NCBI GenBank assembly: GCA_963706755.1
Contig: CAVPNH010000019.1
Span: forward strand, 305,188 to 369,187
DNA: 64,000 nt
Direction of reading: 5' to 3'
From: RPQJ01 sp963706755
Lineage (GTDB): Bacteria > Pseudomonadota > Gammaproteobacteria > Steroidobacterales > Steroidobacteraceae
The notes below the pieces were generated by a model that was not told the origin of the DNA, searched no databases, and was given only the letters and a program-made list of their open reading frames with translations. Numbering within the stretch: position 1 is the first letter of the stretch; each line of letters starts with the position of its first letter. Made by a program: the position numbers and the translations under genes. Below are positions 10,272 through 20,225 of this stretch, one piece after another.

Positions 10272-11553
10272 TCAGTTCTGCGACCAGCCCTCGGCATAGA
10301 GCTGTTGCGCCAGCAGCCCGAGGCGCATCGTGAGCACGTAGTTCTCGCCATCCTCGATGAGCGCGGCGCGCGCATCCCGGTACAGCTTCTCGATCGGGTA
10401 CTCGCGGGAGGTGCCGGCGCCGCCGAAAAGCTGCAGCGCCTCGTCCACGACCTTCATGGCTTCCTGCGTTACGGTCACCTTGCCGGCAGCTGTGACGTAC
10501 GGATGGCCTGCGGCGACAGGCGCGCGTACGCAAGGGAGCGACGAGCAACCGAGCGGCAGAGTTCGACGCGACGCAGCATGTCACCGATCCGATAGCGCGT
10601 GAGCTGGTGGTCGATCAGGAGCTTGCCGCCCTGCTTGCGCTCGTGGCAATACTGCAGCGCGTCTCGAAAGCCGCACGGGCCACTCCCGTGAAGCCCTGGG
10701 CCATGGCTGTCCCCGCAAACGACCAGACTGAGGCCACGTTGCCGTAGTACTCGTTCTCGAGCGCCACCGCGAAGCGCTTCGGGACCCGGACGTTGTCGAA
10801 GTAGATCTCGCCTTGCGGCAGCGGACGCTGACCTATCTTGTCCAGCGGCTTCCCCTTGGAGACTCCCGGCAGGTCGAGCGGGATGAAGACCGTCATGCCA
10901 TGTGGACGACCGTCGCTGTCGTAGAAGCCGCCGTCGTACTCCGCGCTGATGTAGCCGAGCGCCAGCTGCGCGACGACGCCGTTCGACACCCAGGCCGAGC
11001 ACTGGCCATTGATGACGATCTCGTCGCCCTGCACCTTCCCCCACATGTTGCCTTTGTTCCCGGGCTGGCCGGCGGGCCATTCACGCGCCATGTCGAAGAT
11101 CTGCACGTCGCTGCCCTTGTCCGGGTGCGTGATCATCCAGCAGCCGATGCGGCCGGTGCAGAGGTCGATGAGTTCCTGGTTGCCGAGCGACACCGCCATC
11201 TCAAGCGGGAACCCCGCTACAAGGAGCGATACGGCGAGCCCCGAGTCGCCCCACGACAGTTCCTCACCGATCAGCGATTCCATGCGGATTGCGACATCGG
11301 AGGGCAACTGGGCCAGCATCGTTGGGTCGAAGCCCAGCTTGGCGAACTCGGAAAACAGGCTCCAGTAGGGTGAGCCCGGGGCCACCACCTCCTCGGCAGT
11401 CATCTTGTCGAGCTCGGCGCCCAGCGGGCGCAGCACGTCCTTGGCGAAGCGATGGACCCCGGCCTGAATCGCCGCCTCTTCTTCGGTCAGAGGCAGCTCG
11501 AAACCTGTCAGGCCGACGGTCGGCAGCGCGAGTTTCGGTTTCAGCTTGATCAT
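10272..11553 (-). CDS. Acyl-CoA dehydrogenase, two frame breaks
   Basis: ATG 11553 has a GGGGAGA ribosome site; a GTG precedes it directly. The N-terminal helical domain, the middle beta-domain (GCWMITHPDKGSD near residue 133, GQCSAWVSNG near 180) and the C-terminal helix with LQLFGGAGTSREYPIEKLYRDAR, the FAD/catalytic-end signature, are all visible. The frame breaks near 10658-10661 (a G missing before CGCTGCAG) and again near 10501-10507. The reconstructed protein is about 427 residues. It is the first gene of the operon and probably introduces the alpha-beta double bond. It is divergent from the AraC regulator at 11607. Confidence 0.85.
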
Positions 11554-11606
11554 CACAGTCTCCCCGAATCTGTGGAACCTGCGGCGGACTCTGCTCCCGG
11601 ACGGCC

Positions 11607-12531
11607 ATGGAAGGTGTCAGGAAATCAGCGTATCTTTGTCAAAAATCACTCATCCATGACGACTCCGTGGCTGTACCGGTCTGGTTCAAGGTCCGCAAGG
11701 CGCTGGGGCACGAGCCGATCGTGGCCGGCCGCGTGCCCGGGTCGGAACCCCTGTTCGCGGAGCGTTACATCTATCAGGACATCGAGCGCACCGTGCCCCC
11801 GTTGGACCTCTCCGGCGCGCTGGTCGTCCAGTTCGGCGGCGGCCGGGTCCATGAGGGGGAGCCCGATCGCTGGCGGAGCGTGAATCTGCCAACGCAGTCG
11901 CTCGTCCTGCCTCCTGCCACCGCGACGCACTGGCACTATTCCGGGACCGTGGACTTTGCGGTCTTTTACTTCCTGGATCCCCCGAGCAGGAGCATGCGAA
12001 GCCTTGCGATGCTCGCAGACTCCCGCGGCGAGCCCGTCCCGTTCAGCGATGCGCTGGTCGGAGCCGCCGCATTGCAGCTGGTCGGAGAGCTTCAGAAGGG
12101 AGCCGGCGCAGATGCGAAGTTTATGGAGCAACTCGCGGGCGTCATGCTGGAGCAGTCTTTCCGGGCACTGGTGACGCCCGGCACTCGCGGCATCAACCCG
12201 CGACACGTGCATTTTTTCAGGGTCCAGGCCGTACTGCAACTACGTCCACGGCAATCTCGCAGCGGACCTGTCCGCGCTCCGCCTCGCGGCGCGCGCCGGC
12301 GTGAGCCTGGCCCATTTCGGGCGCATGTTCCGGGACGCGGTCGGCGTGCCACCCCACCGTTACGTGCTAGCGGCACGCCTCGACCTCGCGCGCAAGCTGC
12401 TCACCCAGTCCACGATGCCGATCGCGCGGGTTGCCCAGGAATGCGGCTTCAGTTCGCAGAGTCACCTGACGGCGAGCTTCCGTACGGCGCATTCGACGAC
12501 GCCGGCGCAGTATCGCGCCCAGGCCCGGTGA
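11607..12531 (+). CDS. AraC-family transcriptional regulator, one frame break
   Basis: An N-terminal cupin-like sensor region of about 200 residues is followed by a double helix-turn-helix: SLAHFGRMFRDAVG is the first recognition helix and IARVAQECGFSSQSHLTASF the second, with the usual TPAQYR end. The frame breaks near 12230-12240, where one base must be removed to join FFRVQAVL to NYVHGNLAADLS. ATG 11607 has no convincing ribosome site, and starts further in are possible. It lies 53 bp from the divergent acyl-CoA dehydrogenase operon, which it probably controls (inference). Confidence 0.8.
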
Positions 12532-12596
12532 GCCGGGCGCGCCTCGCGCGGGCGGTTTGGTTCGGGTGTCGCGTCCGGGCGGCGCTCAATCCGGAT

Positions 12597-13158
12597 TCAC
12601 GCTGAAAGCGTGCGGATGAATTTGTGCGCGCGCGGCCACTCGCCGAAACCGGCCGCGGGATTGAGATGCCCCACGGCGCCGATGTTGACGAGGTCGCTGC
12701 CCCAGTCCGCGGCAAACTGCGCCGCGCGCTCGTAGCTCGCGAGCGGGTCATTGGTGCTCGCCGCAAGGATGCTCGGGGAAGGGAAGCCGCGTGCGGGGCA
12801 CGGGCAGCCATCCGCCGTTCCGCAGGATCTCCGGTGTCGGATAACCCTCGGGCAGCGGCGTCTCGAGGTCCGCCGGCGCCGCGAGCAGTGCGCCGCGGAT
12901 GGGCCGCCGGTGCTTCTGCGCCCAGTGAACGACCATCATGACGCCGCCACTGTGCGCGACCAGGAGTAGCGGGCCCTCGATCGACGACAGCGTGCGGTCG
13001 ATCTGCCCGACCCAGGCCGCGCAGGAGAGATTGCTCTCCGTCATGCGCGGCACCGTGACGGAGCCCGGCAGTTGTTCGCCGAGCAGGGTCTGCCAGTGCC
13101 CGGGCACGTGATCGCGAAGGCCGGGGACGATCACGACGGTGGGGTTGGACGCGGTCAC
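12597..13158 (-). CDS. RBBP9/YdeN-type serine hydrolase, one frame break
   Basis: A small alpha/beta hydrolase of about 187 residues. It opens with VVIVPGLRDHVPGHWQTLL, typical of the RBBP9/YdeN family, and has the nucleophile motif AHSGG near residue 70. The family's C-terminal Asp (TNDPLASYERA) and His (GAVGHLNPAAG) are found only after shifting frame near 12774-12778; the stop is then at 12597. The substrate is unknown. It is convergent with the AraC gene and downstream of the UspA-hemerythrin gene, with a short gap. Confidence 0.8.
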
Positions 13159-13200
13159 TGGCGATGCTCCTGTCTGCTCATGCGTCGGGTTGGCTGGAGG

Positions 13201-14250
13201 TCACGTGCGGGGCTGGCTGGAGGTGCCGTTCCCGGGCACGAGATTCAGGATCCGAACGAACAGCTGGCGGAATTCCTCGTCCGTGTCGGCGTTGAAGCGC
13301 GGGTCGCCGTTCTCGGTGAACGCCTTGCCGATTTCGTGCCAGTCGTCGCTCGAGAGGTGCTTGTACGCAGCGGGCAGGATGACCCGTGTCTCGAGGCGCA
13401 TGTGGCTTTCCTGCGCCGTGACGAACCGCCTGACGGCGTCCGCGAACTGCGCGTGTCCGCCGGCCGGGTCCGCCTCGTAGCGCGCGATGCTCCGCTCGAG
13501 CTCGTCCACCAGCTCGTGGCCCTCGGCGTGCTGGCGCTGGAGCAGGTCGAGCGTGTCGTTGAACTCCGCAGTCCGCTCGCGCAGCTTCCGGAACAGGTAC
13601 GCATCCTCCTTGGGGTGGTGCAGCGCTTCCGGGAACGCCCGTATGTAGCCCACGATCGCGCGGAGCAGGTCGAAGCGCGGGGGCTGTCCCTGCGTGCCGG
13701 CCTCGCGAGCCAGGAGTTCCAGGCCGTGCGCGACAGCCGCGAGCGAGCGGTGCTCGTCGCGCAGGATGGCGAGCGCCTCGATCTTCTCCCACTCGGGGAG
13801 GTTGCTCTCCGCAGCGAGGACCAGCACCGGGAGGTTCGCCTGCTGCAGGACGTTCTCGGTCTGGGACCCGATCATGAGGTTCCGGATCCCGCGCCGGCCC
13901 GTGGGAGGCGATCACGACCAGGTCGCAACCGCGGGCCTCGGCCGCCTGCAGGATCGCCTCGTGCGGCCGGTCGCTCGGTGACAGTGAGGATCTCGTGCTC
14001 GACGCCGGCCTCGCCGCGCGACGACGGCGGCCTTGGCGAGCACGGCGCGCGCGTCACCCGCGACGTGCTCGCTCAGGAGCGACGGCCAGACCACACGCTC
14101 GAGCGCCGCCATGCTGGTCGACCCGAAATCCTCCTGCGCGTGGAAGAACGTGATCTTCGCGCCCAGGGACTTCGCGAGGAGGACCGACTGGCGGACGAGC
14201 TCCGTGGCGAGCGTCGAGGCATCGAGCGGAACCAGCAGATGGCGATACAT
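13201..14250 (-). CDS. UspA-hemerythrin fusion protein, three frame breaks
   Basis: ATG 14250 begins MYRHLLVPLDAS, a standard UspA beta-1 strand. The Usp domain (about 145 residues) ends with the nucleotide-binding pattern SHG-RRG...GSQTENVL and PVLVL. It continues without a stop into an all-helical hemerythrin-like domain with the iron-ligand pattern DEHRSL, HHPKEDAYLF, HAEGHEL and ESHMRLE. Frame breaks near 14020, 13970 and 13905 all fall inside the Usp half; the junction itself (ATG-like MIGSQTEN into the hemerythrin part) is in one frame. Likely cytoplasmic. The hemerythrin part may sense O2, NO or iron while the Usp part binds ATP (inference). Confidence 0.75.
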
Positions 14251-14288
14251 ATTTCTATTCCAGTGGATTCAGGAGGGATCGGCACGGA

Positions 14289-15193
14289 TCAGAACGGCTT
14301 GTCGCCGATGATCCCGGCCCGCTCCATCTTGCGGTGGCAGGGCGGGTAATCCATCACGGCGTAGTGCTGGGTGCTGCGGTTGTCCCACATGGCCATGCTG
14401 TTCGGCTTCCAGCGCCAGCGCACCTGGTACTCCGGGATGTACGCCTGGCTGATCAGGTAATTCAGGAGCAGCGATGCCGCCGGGTTGGCGTCCTGGCCGA
14501 ACCGCACGCGCTCCGGCGTGTGGTAGTTGGTGAAGTGGGTGGTGAAGCCGTTGACGAACAGGATCTTCTCGCCGGTCTCCGGATGGGTGCGCACGACCGG
14601 ATGCTCGGCGTCCGGGAACTGGGCCTTGAGCGCGAGGCGCTTCTCGATCGGCATCGCGGCACCGAAGCTCGCCTCGATGCTGTGACGGGCGCGCAGGTCG
14701 GCGATCTGCGCCTTGACGTGCTCCGGCAGGCGGGCATGGGCCTCGGCCATGTTCGCCCACATCGTGTCGCCGCCGACCGGCGGGCACTCGACACAGCGCA
14801 GCACGCAGCCGAACGGTGGCTTCTCGCGCCAGGTCGCGTCCGTGTGCCAGCAGTTCTCGTAGCGGTCGATCGGCGAGTCGGGCGACTTGTAGATGCGCAC
14901 CAGCCCCGGGTGGTCCGGGTCGCTGCCGGCGACGGGGTGATCCTCGAGTTCGCCGAAATTCCTCGCGAAGGCCACGTGCTCGGTGCGCGTGATGTCCTGG
15001 TCGCGGAAGAACAGCACCTTGTACTTGAGCAGCAGCGCGCGGATTTCGGCCTGAGTCCCGCGTCGCGCGAGGCCGCGCCCAGGTTCACGTTGCCGAGCTC
15101 GGCGCCGATCGTGCAGGTCATGGGCTCGACCTTGATGGAGCCCAGAGAGGCCTTGCCGACGATGGCCGGTGAGCCCGCGGTGGCATTCGTCAT
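14289..15193 (-). CDS. TauD/TfdA-family Fe(II)/2-oxoglutarate dioxygenase, one frame break
   Basis: ATG 15193 starts MTNATAGSP. The facial-triad motif is CWHTDATW (H-x-D), followed by GGDTMWANM, a family hallmark, and the distal His in STQHYAVMDYP. The 2-oxoglutarate-binding Arg is likely in CHRKMERAG. The frame shifts near 15060 between GAASRDA and GTQAEIRALLLKYKVLFF. The protein is about 300 residues, normal for taurine or aryloxyalkanoate dioxygenases. The substrate is unknown. It is 14 bp downstream of the quinone oxidoreductase in the same operon. A second, distant paralogue lies at 50287. Confidence 0.85.
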
Positions 15194-15206
15194 GATTCTG
15201 TCTCCT

Positions 15207-16187
15207 CTAGATCGTGAAGATCGACGAACCAGTGGTCCGCCGCGCTTCGAGGTCGCGATGCGCCTGCACTGCGTCCTTGAGTTGATATCGCTGGTTGATC
15301 TCGATCCGGATCCGCCCGGCTGCAATGTGGCCGAAGATCTCGTCTGCGAGTGCCGCCTTCTCCGCGGGATCGCCGATGTAGTCGGCGAGCGCCGGCCGGG
15401 TCACGTAGAGCGAGCCCTTCATGGCCAGCTGCATCGCGTTGATCGGCGGGATGGGCCCGGAAGCCGTGCCCACGCAGACGAGCAGCCCGCGCCGCTTCAG
15501 CGAGTCGAGCGAACCCTCGAACGTGTCCTTGCCCACGCTGTCGTACACGACTGCGACGCCGACGCCCCCGGTGATTTCCCGGACCCGCTTCGCCACGTCC
15601 TCGCGACCGTAGAGGATCACGTGGTCACAGCCGTGGGCCTTTGCGACCTCGGCCTTGGCCTCCGACGACACGGTGCCGATGACGTTGAGCCCGAGGACCT
15701 TCGCCCACTGCGAGACGATCAGGCCAACGCCGCCCGCCGCCGCGTGCAGCAGGATCGTGTCGCCCGGGGCGAGCGGCCAGATCCTGCGCATGAGGTAGGC
15801 GCAGGTCAGGCCGCGCATGGTCATGGCCGCCGCCGTCTCGAACGGGATCGCATCCGGCAGCCTGATCAATGGCGCGGCTGGAATGAGGCGCTCGGTGCTG
15901 TACGCACCGAGCGTGTTCACGAACCCCGTGTAGGTGACGCGGTCCCCGGGCTTCACGTTCGTGACGCCTTCGCCCACGGCTTCGACGACACCGGCGGCCT
16001 CGACGCCCATGCCTGCGGGCAGGGGCACCGGGTAGACGCCACTGCGGAAGTAGGTATCGGCAAAATTGATACCCACCGCCACGTGGCGCAGGCGGGCCTG
16101 TCCGGGCCCGGGCTCGCCGACCGCGACGTCCTCGAGGGTCAATACCTCGGGGGCGCCCGTCTGGTGCATGCGTACGGCTTGTGCCAT
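15207..16187 (-). CDS. Zinc-free MDR quinone oxidoreductase
   Basis: A 326-residue intact gene from ATG 16187. GMGVEAAGVVEAVGEGV near residue 65, and then AAAGGVGLIVSQWAK near 150, the NADPH-binding AxxGxxG motif of the QOR branch of medium-chain dehydrogenases. No catalytic or structural zinc cysteine cluster is seen. The closest general function is NADPH:quinone reductase or enoyl reductase. It lies in the operon headed by the MFS/CMD gene, between BKACE and the dioxygenase. Joining it to BKACE in one long open frame is an artefact of the upstream break. Confidence 0.9.
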   Translation of the reverse strand: MAQAVRMHQTGAPEVLTLEDVAVGEPGPGQARLRHVAVGINFADTYFRSGVYPVPLPAGMGVEAAGVVEAVGEGVTNVKPGDRVTYTGFVNTLGAYSTERLIPAAPLIRLPDAIPFETAAAMTMRGLTCAYLMRRIWPLAPGDTILLHAAAGGVGLIVSQWAKVLGLNVIGTVSSEAKAEVAKAHGCDHVILYGREDVAKRVREITGGVGVAVVYDSVGKDTFEGSLDSLKRRGLLVCVGTASGPIPPINAMQLAMKGSLYVTRPALADYIGDPAEKAALADEIFGHIAAGRIRIEINQRYQLKDAVQAHRDLEARRTTGSSIFTI

Positions 16188-16215
16188 GGTCAAAGCTCCT
16201 GCCAGGTTCCGTGGC

Positions 16216-17273
16216 TCAACCAGCAGCGCGGAGCTGGGCGCGCCCGCCAGTCTTGCGGTTCGGCGCGAAGCCGTTCGCCGCCAGGGTCTCGTCGGCGCTC
16301 TTGTAGAACGTGCCGATCTTGTAGATGCGGCGCGCTTCCTTCGCGTTCGCGACTCGCGGCCGAACTCGCGCGAGATGCGCACCAGCTGCTCGATCTGCTT
16401 CACGGTACCCATCTTCGCCTTGCGGTCCTGCGTCCAGATGTTGTCCTCGATGCCGCAGCGCACGTGCAGGCCCATGGCGATCGCCATCATGTTGAGCGGC
16501 AGCACGTTCAGCATGGAGGTCTCGAGCGTCAGCACCGAGCCGTCCGGCGCGCCGCGCACGAAGTTGGCCAGGTTGTAGATGTTCGGCGCGTCGAAGCCGC
16601 CGCCGATCGCGACCCAGGTCATGATCAGCGGCACGTTGCACACGCCGCGGCGCATCATGCGCTCGACGGTTTCGAGCTGGTTGATGTTGGCCAGCTGGAA
16701 ATGCGTCTGGATGCCGTTCGCCGACAGGCGGCGGATGTGCTCCTCGACCCACTGCGGGCCGGCCGGGATCGTCATCTCGCGGTAGGCGTGGTAGTTGGCC
16801 GGCTCGCCAGCGAGGTGCCGGCGACGTCGGCGTCCGTCATCTGCTCGACCACGTTCATCTGGTTCGAGTTGATCGCGATCGTGACCTGGTCGGGCCTCGG
16901 GCTGCAGATCGGCCAGCATGTGGCGTGTGTCGTCGGAGAGCCACTTGGCGACCTCGCCCTCGCTCTCGGGGGCGAAGGAGATCGAGCCGCCGACCTGGAT
17001 GATCAGCTCCGGCACGCGGGCGCGGATGCCGGCGATCAGCTCGTTGAACTTGGACAGGCGCTTGCTGCCCTTGCCGTCGAGCTCGCGCACGTGCAGGTGC
17101 AGCACGGTGGCGCCGGCGTTGTAGCAGTCGACGGCCTTCTGCACCTGCTCGTCCATGGTCACCGGGATGTCTTCCGGAAAGTCGGAAGGCATCCACTCGG
17201 GCCCGTAGGGGGCGCAGGTGATCACGAGCTTTTCCTGGTTTTCGGGGAAGTGGGAGCCGTCGATGAAGTTCAT
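16216..17273 (-). CDS. BKACE (DUF849) beta-keto acid cleavage enzyme, three frame breaks
   Basis: ATG 17273 starts MNFIDGSHF and leads into KLVITCAPYGPEW. The zinc-binding strand VLHLHVRE lies near residue 58 and IQVGGSISF near 93. VTIAINSNQMNVV, HFQLANINQLET and VPLIMTWVAIGGGF belong to the same TIM barrel. Breaks are near 16890, 16808 and 16353. The reading then ends QLRAAG at 16216. The family condenses a beta-keto acid with acetyl-CoA to give acetoacetate plus a new acyl-CoA. The specific keto acid cannot be predicted. The likely role is an intermediate step in the catabolic operon controlled from 19185. Confidence 0.85.
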
Positions 17274-17338
17274 GGGTGGTTTCCTTGAATGAGGTGGGTG
17301 GTCTGGTCGTTGGTCGGTGTCGTCGATTGTCAGGGCGG

Positions 17339-17773
17339 TTACGAATCGGGGTCGTGACGGTCGGAGTCGTTGCGTTCCGCGGTGTCCAGCTCTTCCAGCA
17401 GGATCGGCGCGCCGACGCGCATGCTCTCCAGCCCCTGCAGGCTGGCGATCTGCAGGACGGCGGTGATCTCTGCCTTCGTCGCGCCGGCCTGCAGTGCGCG
17501 ACGAACGTGACGCCGGACGCCTTGCGCGTTCAGATGTACGCAGGAGGCATCGAGCGCGATGCGGATGAGCTCGACCGTCTTGGTGTCGAGGGCGCCCGAG
17601 ATGGCCGGTGCAATCGCCATCGCGATCACCTTCTCCGTCCACGCCGGGTCGAGCTTGGCGAACGGTTCCCAGCTCGGGTTCCAGTTGCCGCTGGCGCGTC
17701 CGGGCGTCGCTTCGAGGCCCGAGGCATCGTCCTCACGGGCAACGTCGAGCACCTTGATGTTTCTTTGGGTCAT
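17339..17773 (-). CDS. Carboxymuconolactone decarboxylase-family (CMD) protein
   Basis: A 144-residue unit starting at ATG 17773 (MTQRNIKVLDVARED). It has the all-helical CMD/AhpD fold, with DASCVHLNAQGVRRHVRRAL supplying a Cys-x-His in place of the usual CxxC, then GATKAEITAVLQIASLQGLES. It is in frame with the upstream MFS gene with no stop between, so it is read as one 587-residue product in this sequence. However, an out-of-frame TGA overlaps its ATG as ATGA, so two separate, coupled genes with one base error are at least as likely. Confidence 0.75.
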   Translation of the reverse strand: MTQRNIKVLDVAREDDASGLEATPGRASGNWNPSWEPFAKLDPAWTEKVIAMAIAPAISGALDTKTVELIRIALDASCVHLNAQGVRRHVRRALQAGATKAEITAVLQIASLQGLESMRVGAPILLEELDTAERNDSDRHDPDS

Positions 17774-19102
17774 GCGGCTGCACCTGGAGCGTTTCGGGTC
17801 GAGCGCCGGCGCCGTATCGGAAGCGTTCCTGAGGTCCTTCTCGTACGTCCGTGCCGCCAGCACGAACATCACGGCCGCGAGCAGGCAGAACGCGGGCGCC
17901 GTCGCCATGGCGGCCTGCAGCCCGTAGCGGTCGGAAAGGAAACCGGTCAGCAGTGGCCCGGCCGCGAGACCGATCAGGTTCTGCGTGAGCGAGAGCATTG
18001 CACTTGCCGTGGCGCGCAGGCCGGGGTGCGTGACATCCACGACGACCGCGGCGATCGGTCCGATGGTCCCGACCATCACGAGGCCGCCGGCGATCAGCAT
18101 TGCGTACTGGGCCGAGCCCGGGGAGAGGAGGGCGAAGGCAGGGCACAGCAGTGCGGTCGTGAGGACCGACGCGGCGGCGGGCACGTAGAGACGGGCATTG
18201 GGCCGGCGCACGGACAGCCGGTCGGCGACGATGCTCCAGAACACGGCACCGATCCCGCCGCCCAGCACGACGAGGCCCGCCTTGAGGCCGGCGTGGTCGG
18301 GCGCGAGCCCATAGAAACGATTGAAGTAGCTCGGCAGCCACGCGTAGATGGTCGATGCGGCCAGGAGTTGCAGGCCGGCGCCGATGCAGGCGATGGGTGC
18401 GGATCGCGGCCGCAGCAGTTCCGCGGCCACGGTGCGGAAGCGCGACCTTGCGCGACTGCTCCGTGCGCCGGCCGACGGCAGCGCCACGGTCCTGTAGTCG
18501 CGCGCGGTCAGCAGGAACAGCAGGGCCAGGAAGAGCCCGGGGACGCCCACGGCTCCGAAGCCGGCCTGCCATCCCCAGCGTTCGGCGATGACGCCACCGA
18601 GGACCACGCCCAGCACCGATCCCAGCATGCTCGCCGCGAGGAACGCCCCGAGCACCGTGCTGCGCATGCGGGGCGGGAAGAGCGTGGCCAGCAGCGCCGC
18701 GCCCACCGTGCCGTAGGCGGCCTCGCCCAGTCCGACGACGCTCCGCGCGGCGAACAGCTGCCCGTAGCTGCCCGCGAACGCGCAGGCGAGCGTCGCGAGA
18801 CTCCAGATCAGCGCCATGAGGAAGATGCTCTTGACGCGACTCCAGCGGTCCGCGAGCAGCGACAGTGGTACGGCGCCCAGCGCGACCGTCACGGACACTA
18901 TTGAGACGAGGGCACCGAGCTGGCCGTCCGAGAGCGCCCACTGCGCCTTCAGGTGGCTGAACATCGAGACGATGACCTGCCGGTCGACGTAGTCGACGAC
19001 CATCAATGCGAACAGCACCGCGAAGACCGTCCAGGCATACCGGCGCCGCACCGGGTGGTAGCCGGGCAGGGTGTCGAGCGCGTGGTGAGCATGGAATGCC
19101 AT
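17774..19102 (-). CDS. Major facilitator superfamily transporter
   Basis: About 443 residues from ATG 19102. Twelve hydrophobic segments are visible, with the MFS loop 2-3 motif as LADRWSRVKS near residue 84 and its repeat as VADRLSVRRPNAR in the second half. DYVDRQVI in the first helix is common in aromatic-acid or glycerol-phosphate-like MFS carriers. Inner membrane. It probably imports the substrate of the enzymes encoded downstream (BKACE, oxidoreductase, dioxygenase). It is divergent from the AraC regulator at 19185, with an 82-bp shared intergenic region. The C-terminal boundary with the CMD unit is uncertain. Confidence 0.85.
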
Positions 19103-19184
19103 GGGCCAGCATCCTGCCGAAAGGAGCGGATTCCAAATTCACCCGGCGTGACGCAGACTTGACATTCCGGGACAGGGGGGGTCG

Positions 19185-20210
19185 ATGGTCAGCGTCGTCC
19201 GCAGCGCAAGCCTCACGAACTATGCCGACGTGGCGAGGCAGGTCGGGCTGGATCCCGCGCGGATGTTGAGCGAGTTCGGGTTGCCGCGGCGGTGCCTCGC
19301 GGAGCCCGAGATCAAGGTGCCTGCGGACGCGGTGCGCCGGCTGCTGGAAGTCTCGGCGGAGAGAAGCGGCGTCGAGGGATTCGGGCTGATGATGGCCGAG
19401 GCCCGCCAGCTCTCGGACCTCGGTCCACTCGGGCTACTGATACGCGAGCAGCCGACCCTGCGCCTGGCGATCGAGGCATTCGTCCGCCACGGCCGGCGCC
19501 TGAACGACGCGCTGTTCCTGACGATCGAGGAAACCGGCGAAGTCATCGTGCTGCGCGAGGAACTGATCATCGGGCATGCCGGAGCCGTGCGGCAGTCCAC
19601 GGAACTCGCGATCGGGGTCGCATACCGGACGCTGCGCTCGTTCCTTGGGCCCCACTGGCGGCCGCGCCGGGTCTGCTTCGCGCACGACCCGCCGCGCGAC
19701 AGGACGGTTCACGACCGCATGTTTGGCCGGAACGTGGTCGAGTTTGGCCACGACTTCAATGGCATCGTCTGCGCCCGCCGAGACCTGGAGGTCCCGAACC
19801 CGGGCGCCGACCCCGGAATCGCCCGGCTCGCGCGCGCCATGCTCGAATCCAGCGCCGCGACGACGACCCGGTCGATGACCAGCCAGGTCCGGGACCTCGT
19901 GGTGCTGCTGCTCGGCACGGGTACCGGCACGGTCGAACGTGTCGCCCTGCACCTGGGGGTGGACCGGCGAACGATCCATCGCCACCTTGCCCGGGAAGGC
20001 ACGACCTTTTCGGGGGTCGTGGAATCGGTACGACGGGAATTGGCCGCACGGTACGTCCGGGATGGGCAACGTTCCCTGGCCGACGTCTCGGCGCTCCTCG
20101 GTTTCTCCGCCCCGAGTTCGTTCTCGCGCTGGTATCGAACGGCGTTCGGTGCGAAGGCGTCGGACGCGGGCCGTGCCCCGCGCGCGCGGCGCAGGCCGCC
20201 CGACGCCTGA
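19185..20210 (+). CDS. AraC-family regulator with arabinose-binding-like N-terminal domain
   Basis: A 341-residue intact gene with a G-rich ribosome site before ATG 19185. The N-terminal SVVRSASLTNYADVARQVGL and LLEVSAERSGVEGFGLMMAE blocks are those of the Arabinose_bd subfamily (OruR/ArgR-like regulators). The C-terminus has the HTH_18 domain: TVERVALHLGVDRRTIHRHLAREGTTF and SLADVSALLGFSAPSSFSRWYRTAFG. Its divergent position makes it the probable regulator of the 12.6-19.1 kb operon (inference). Confidence 0.9.
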   Translation: MVSVVRSASLTNYADVARQVGLDPARMLSEFGLPRRCLAEPEIKVPADAVRRLLEVSAERSGVEGFGLMMAEARQLSDLGPLGLLIREQPTLRLAIEAFVRHGRRLNDALFLTIEETGEVIVLREELIIGHAGAVRQSTELAIGVAYRTLRSFLGPHWRPRRVCFAHDPPRDRTVHDRMFGRNVVEFGHDFNGIVCARRDLEVPNPGADPGIARLARAMLESSAATTTRSMTSQVRDLVVLLLGTGTGTVERVALHLGVDRRTIHRHLAREGTTFSGVVESVRRELAARYVRDGQRSLADVSALLGFSAPSSFSRWYRTAFGAKASDAGRAPRARRRPPDA

Positions 20211-20225
20211 CCTGCCCGCGGAGAC

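Noticed and set aside
14334..17288. A 984-residue plus-strand open frame
   Set aside because: It is an Arg/His/Asp-rich shadow of the minus-strand operon, with no recognisable domain; long antisense frames are common at this G+C content.
15207..17642. An 811-residue frame joining BKACE to the quinone oxidoreductase
   Set aside because: The join exists only because of a frame break near the end of BKACE; the oxidoreductase has its own start at 16187.
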